NCBI RefSeq assembly: GCF_044465595.1
Contig: NZ_JBITLV010000001.1
Coordinates: 248,001 to 312,000, forward strand
Direction: 5' to 3'
Length of the DNA: 64,000 nucleotides
Source of the DNA: Spongisporangium articulatum
GTDB taxonomy: Bacteria > Actinomycetota > Actinomycetes > Actinomycetales > Kineosporiaceae
A model generated the notes under the pieces. It saw nothing but the letters and a program-made list of their open reading frames with translations, did no database searches and was not told the DNA's origin. Positions 60,668 to 64,000 of this stretch are shown piece by piece; position 1 is the stretch's first letter; each line of letters starts with the position of its first letter. The position numbers and the translations under genes were made by a program.

Positions 60668-62326
60668 GTGAGATTCCGTAGACCGGGCCGCGCCGACGTG
60701 CGCGCCGCCGCTCGCAAGCACTTCGGCTGGAAGACCCTGCGGGCGGGGCAGGAGGAGGCGGTACGCGCGTTGCTGGCCGGGCGCGACACCCTGGTCGTGA
60801 TGCCCACGGGGGCCGGGAAGTCGGCGGTCTACCAGCTGGCCGGGCTCCTGATCGACGGGCCGACCGTTGTCATCTCGCCGCTGATCTCGCTGCAGCGCGA
60901 CCAGCTGGCCGGCTTGGCCCGGCACGGGGACGCCGGCCTCGAGGGGGTGGCCGTGAACTCGGCCCAGCCGGCGGCCGCGACCGAGCAGGCGTGGTCGTCG
61001 CTGACCACCGGCGAGGCCGAGTTCGTGTTCCTCGCCCCCGAACAGCTGGCCAACGAGACCGTCGTCGAACGGCTGGCCACCGCCGGGGTCTCGCTGCTCG
61101 TGGTGGACGAGGCGCACTGCGTCTCCGCGTGGGGCCACGACTTCCGCCCCGACTACCTGCGCATCGCCGACGTCCTCGAACGGTTGGGCCGACCGACCGT
61201 GGTCGCGCTCACCGCCACCGCCTCCCCGCCGGTGCGCGAGGAGATCGTCGATCGGCTGCGGATGCGCGAGCCCGAGCTGGTCGTGCAGGGCTTCGACCGG
61301 CCCAACCTGCACCTCGGCGTCCAGCGGTTCACGCAGGCCCGGCACAAGGAGGACGCGGTGCTCGACCAGGCCGCCGCGCTCACGAGCGAGCTGGGCGGGT
61401 CGGGCATCGTCTACACGGCGACCCGCAAGGGCACCGAGCGGTACGCGGCGGCCCTGGTGGAACGGGGTGTGCCGGCGGCGGCCTACCACGGCGGGATGGC
61501 CGCGGCCGAGCGCGAACAGGTGCACCACGGCTTCCTCGACTCCTCGGTGCGCGTGGTCGTGGCGACGTCCGCGTTCGGGATGGGGATCGACAAGCCCGAC
61601 GTGCGCTTCGTGCTGCACGCCGACATCGCCGAGTCCCTCGACTCGTACTACCAGGAGATCGGCCGGGCGGGGCGCGACGGGCAGCCCGCGCGCGCCGTCC
61701 TGCTGTACCGCTCGGAGGACGTCGGGCTGCGCAGCTTCTTCGCCTCGGGAGGCCCGGACCTGGACACGATCACCCAGGTCGCCGACGCCGTCCGGGCCCA
61801 CCGGGGCGCCACCCCCGGCGAGCTGAAGGAGGAGCTGTCCCTCACCCACACCCGCCTCACCCACGCGGTGAACCTGCTCGAGCAGGCCGGGGCGCTGGCC
61901 TTCGACGGGGCGGGTCACCTGACCTACACCGACCCGTCGGTGCCGACGGCCGCCGCGGTGGCCGCGGCCGGGCAGGTGGCGGGGTCGCACGAGGCGGTCG
62001 ACCGGTCGCGCGTGGAGATGATGCGCGGCTACGCCGAGACCAGCGGGTGCCGGCGGCAGTTCCTGCTCGGCTACTTCGGCGAGACGCTGCCCGGGCCGTG
62101 CGGCAACTGCGACGTCTGCGAGGAACGCGTGGTCGACGTGCGGGACGCGGTGGTGGACGGTCCCTACGCGCTGAACGACCGGGTGGTGCACCGGGAATGG
62201 GGGCCGGGCGTCGTGATGCGCCCCGAACCCGACCGGGTGACCGTGCTGTTCGAGAGCGTCGGCTACCGGACCCTGGCCCTGGCCGCCCTCGAGGCCGACC
62301 ACGGGTTGCTGGCTACCGAGCCGTGA
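60668..62326 (+). CDS. recQ: RecQ-family ATP-dependent DNA helicase, no HRDC domain
   Basis: A 552-residue superfamily-2 helicase. Motif I is 'VVMPTGAGKSAVYQLAG', motif II 'DEAHCVSAWGHDFRPDYL', motif III 'ALTATASPPVREEI', motif V/VI 'TSAFGMGIDKPDVRFVLHAD' and 'YYQEIGRAGRDG'. The zinc domain has 'CRRQFLLGYFGE' and 'CGNCDVCEE'. Where E. coli RecQ carries HRDC this protein ends with a short beta-rich tail ('YALNDRVVHREWGPGVVM', 'VTVLFESVGYRTLALAALEA') resembling an SH3-like barrel. The GTG start at 60668 lies just behind the small membrane protein. Function: 3'-5' unwinding in recombination repair. Confidence 0.93.
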   Translation: MRFRRPGRADVRAAARKHFGWKTLRAGQEEAVRALLAGRDTLVVMPTGAGKSAVYQLAGLLIDGPTVVISPLISLQRDQLAGLARHGDAGLEGVAVNSAQPAAATEQAWSSLTTGEAEFVFLAPEQLANETVVERLATAGVSLLVVDEAHCVSAWGHDFRPDYLRIADVLERLGRPTVVALTATASPPVREEIVDRLRMREPELVVQGFDRPNLHLGVQRFTQARHKEDAVLDQAAALTSELGGSGIVYTATRKGTERYAAALVERGVPAAAYHGGMAAAEREQVHHGFLDSSVRVVVATSAFGMGIDKPDVRFVLHADIAESLDSYYQEIGRAGRDGQPARAVLLYRSEDVGLRSFFASGGPDLDTITQVADAVRAHRGATPGELKEELSLTHTRLTHAVNLLEQAGALAFDGAGHLTYTDPSVPTAAAVAAAGQVAGSHEAVDRSRVEMMRGYAETSGCRRQFLLGYFGETLPGPCGNCDVCEERVVDVRDAVVDGPYALNDRVVHREWGPGVVMRPEPDRVTVLFESVGYRTLALAALEADHGLLATEP

Positions 62327-63053
62327 CCGCCGGGCTGGAGCTGGGCCCGCTGGACGCGGTGCCGGTGAACTCGAACTTCCACCGGCCGGGCCGGGTGGTG
62401 GGCACCGTGACCTCGAGCGCGCCGCCGGCGCCCGTGCGCACCTCACCGTAGAGCTGGAAGGTCTGCGAGCCGGCCGGCAGGAAGAGCAGCCGTACGAGGC
62501 GGCCGCGATAGCCGCGGTACGCCCGCCGGTCCCAGTCCGCCCGGTTCAACCGGGCCCGCACGGTGGTGCCGGCCGGGCCGGCCGAGGCGCGGGGCGTCGT
62601 CCAGGCGGTCCGGCGGCGCAGGGCCGCGGTCGCGGTCGTCAGGACGGCGGCGCCGTCCTCCCGGTAGAGCGTGAGGGTCACGCCGCTGCGGCCGGCGTCG
62701 GCGTTGTGCAGCAGACCGGCCCGGACGACGCCCGCGGGCCGCTCGCTCGTCGCCGCCAGGTGGGCGGTGGCCCAGTCGAGCGTCCACGAGGGTGCCGGAC
62801 AGCCCGTCGACGAGACGGTGAAGCCGCGGCTCACGTCACGCAGGCCGACGACGAGACTGCCGGGCGCGACCGTCGTCCCGGCGCAGGTGGCCGCCGTCCG
62901 GACCGGGGCGGCCGGGACGACCGTGATCGTCACGACGAAGGCCAGGGAGAGCAGCATCGGCAGGGCGATCCCGCCGGCGCGGCCGGGACGCGGTTCGAGG
63001 GCTGAGGCGGGCAGCCACGCCGTCCAGCGCGCCCACACCGTCGTCCCGACCAC
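62313..63053 (-). CDS. single-pass envelope protein of unknown function
   Basis: 246 residues from the GTG at 63053, behind GGAGGGG. One N-terminal helix (about 28-45, 'ALPMLLSLAFVVTITVV') precedes an outside, Thr/Ala/Arg-rich beta domain with two Cys ('TAATCAGTTVAPGSLVVGLR', 'SSTGCPAPSWTLDWATAHLA'). The arrangement resembles secreted Ig-like or jelly-roll proteins, but no family is assigned. The 3' end overlaps recQ by 14 bases. Confidence 0.72.
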   Translation of the reverse strand: MVGTTVWARWTAWLPASALEPRPGRAGGIALPMLLSLAFVVTITVVPAAPVRTAATCAGTTVAPGSLVVGLRDVSRGFTVSSTGCPAPSWTLDWATAHLAATSERPAGVVRAGLLHNADAGRSGVTLTLYREDGAAVLTTATAALRRRTAWTTPRASAGPAGTTVRARLNRADWDRRAYRGYRGRLVRLLFLPAGSQTFQLYGEVRTGAGGALEVTVPTTRPGRWKFEFTGTASSGPSSSPAVTAR

Positions 63054-63256
63054 GTCGATCCCCTCCCACTTGCTGAGGGTGACGTTACGACCGCGGAACG
63101 TTAAATGCCGTGCCGACGAACGCCGATCCGCCCTTCTCCCGATCCGGTTTCCTCCTTCCGTCCCAACTGCGCGGTTCGGGTGAAGGAGGGGACCGACCCT
63201 GGCCAGACCGGCCGAATCTCGGCAGGATCGGTCCATAGGTCACGGAAGGGGCGAAC

Positions 63257-63481
63257 ATGGCGACCATGCCACCACCGGGCGGCAGGCAGTACCCGCCGGC
63301 TCCGTCGGACCGTACGCCGACGCGCATCACGGGCGTCGTGCGCACGCGTCCCGGCGTCTGGCGCATCGCCTGGGGCGTCTGCCTGGGCCTCTTCCTCTAC
63401 ACGATCATCTCCGCCGTGATCGCCGCGGTCGTGATCCTGGTGCTGGGCGGGTCGCTGTCGAGCGACTTCTCGTTCAAGTAA
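63257..63481 (+). CDS. small membrane protein
   Basis: A 74-residue protein: a basic Pro/Arg-rich N-terminus and one hydrophobic helix ('WGVCLGLFLYTIISAVIAAV', about 39-65) with a short polar tail. The ATG at 63257 follows GGAAGGGG, a good ribosome site. It resembles other tiny actinobacterial envelope proteins; the role is unknown. Confidence 0.75.
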   Translation: MATMPPPGGRQYPPAPSDRTPTRITGVVRTRPGVWRIAWGVCLGLFLYTIISAVIAAVVILVLGGSLSSDFSFK

Positions 63482-63540
63482 CCGGCGCTTTCGGGCGCGG
63501 CCTGAAACGAAATGCCCCGGCTGTCCGATAAGGGGGGTGG

Positions 63541-63599
63541 CCGGACGTGTTAATTCGGCCGTATTTCGACCTGAACCTGCAGCTAGATGTAGCGTCCGG
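63541..63599 (+). other. possible structured leader of the terminal gene
   Basis: CCGGACG (63541-63547) can pair with CGTCCGG (63593-63599), enclosing 45 bases; alternatively GTCCG at 63522-63526 can pair with CGGAC at 63542-63546, so the two pairings exclude each other. The 186-base gap carries nothing else I can name. Confidence 0.35.
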
Positions 63600-63667
63600 T
63601 CGAACGGCACCACCCGGGGGAATCCGACGATAGCGGCGAGAGCCGCACAGAGGCGAGGCAAGGGACG

Positions 63668-64000
63668 ATGCGTTACGTAGGCAGGCACCGCGCTCCGCGG
63701 CCGCTGTACCTGCGTCGGCCGGTGGTCGGCGGGGTCGCGATCGTGCTGTTGCTGGGCGGTCCCGCGCTGGCCTACGGCACCGGGTCCTTCGGCAAGACGG
63801 GCAACGAGGGCGCCCTGCCCCCGGCGGCGACCAGTTCCGCACCGGACGTGGTCGTGCCGACCGACGAGTCCGTCGTGCCCACCTCCGACCCCGACCCGAC
63901 CGCGCCCACCACGGCCCCGTCGACCGGGACCGTCGTCGAGACCACCGTGGACTCGAACGGGCACGTCACCACGACGACCCGTACGACGACGCACTCGACG
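63668..64000 (+). CDS. single-pass envelope protein, truncated by the window end
   Basis: At least 111 residues from the ATG at 63668, open to the last base. A basic N-terminus ('YVGRHRAPRPLYLRRP') and one hydrophobic stretch ('VVGGVAIVLLLGGPALAYG', about 17-37, with a possible signal-peptidase site) lead into a Thr/Pro/Asp/Val-rich region typical of extracellular linkers. AGGGAC provides the ribosome site. Function cannot be assigned without the remainder. Confidence 0.7.
   Translation, partial: MRYVGRHRAPRPLYLRRPVVGGVAIVLLLGGPALAYGTGSFGKTGNEGALPPAATSSAPDVVVPTDESVVPTSDPDPTAPTTAPSTGTVVETTVDSNGHVTTTTRTTTHST

Noticed and set aside
63540..63660. c-di-AMP (ydaO-yuaA) riboswitch before the terminal envelope gene
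   Set aside because: A GGGGGAATCCG string recalls part of the class, but the remaining conserved blocks are absent or out of order.

Overview
The window is very GC-rich double-strand-dense DNA with short intergenic gaps, many 4-nt start/stop overlaps, frequent GTG starts and several apparently leaderless genes. Together with a conservon (CvnA-D type operon), an AfsR/BTAD regulator, ECF SigE-like sigma factor, SOS-box-controlled DUF222/HNH gene and Mn2+ riboswitch/TerC pair, this points to a chromosomal segment of an actinomycete, perhaps from the Frankia/Kineosporia/Cryptosporangium side of the phylum. The species cannot be fixed from the sequence alone. No prophage, insertion sequence or CRISPR array was seen. 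Most of the window is ordinary core and shell gene content.

Layout. 0-5.3 kb: PadR regulator with alpha/beta hydrolase, a DUF6191 protein, a decayed copy of the C-terminus of a BTAD regulator, then the intact 1016-residue BTAD/NB-ARC regulator. 5.5-11.4 kb: MscS channel, a single-pass membrane pseudo-protease (HtrA-like fold with all three catalytic residues replaced), a convergent single-pass protein with a degenerate GDPD domain, and a quinone oxidoreductase. 11.4-13.5 kb: ECF sigma with membrane partner, then a MazEF-type toxin-antitoxin pair. 13.5-18.8 kb: a tightly coupled five-gene catabolic operon (ACAD11-like dehydrogenase, two SDRs, APH-type kinase, histidine phosphatase) with a divergent TetR gene; the content matches 4-hydroxyacyl-CoA (levulinate/ACAD11-type) catabolism. 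18.8-20.5 kb: SerA and a YbhB-like protein. 20.7-28.5 kb: a MacAB-like efflux locus with two small Gly/Pro-rich surface proteins and a divergent OmpR/HK two-component system. 28.5-35.7 kb: SMP-30-like lactonase coupled to a 7TM-PAS-SpoIIE phosphatase, a PAS-GGDEF-EAL protein whose EAL half looks inactive, and a polytopic membrane protein.

35.7-41.6 kb: aldo/keto reductase, a Glu-Asp-Phe tRNA cluster, a TetR/VOC divergent pair around a 29-bp perfect palindrome, a second VOC protein, a hypothetical protein, a C-terminally short DUF222/HNH nuclease with a LexA-type box, and a pair of inverted DnaA-type boxes. 41.8-50.7 kb: PucR-like regulator, a conservon with a translationally coupled orphan glycine-betaine-type binding lipoprotein, a cytoplasmic HtrA protease, a YbdK-type carboxylate-amine ligase and a YjbR protein. 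51.1-57.2 kb: flavin monooxygenase/FMN reductase pair under an operator like that of the first gene, a secreted zinc metalloprotease, HAD, DUF72 and PfpI genes. 57.3-64 kb: TerC under a translational yybP-ykoY (Mn2+) riboswitch whose alternative helices can be read off the sequence, an FAD oxidoreductase, RecQ, and small envelope proteins; the last gene runs off the window.

The points most worth following are the conservon plus binding protein, the paired degenerate membrane enzymes, the kinase/dehydrogenase operon, the explicit riboswitch, and the shared operator motif 51 kb apart.
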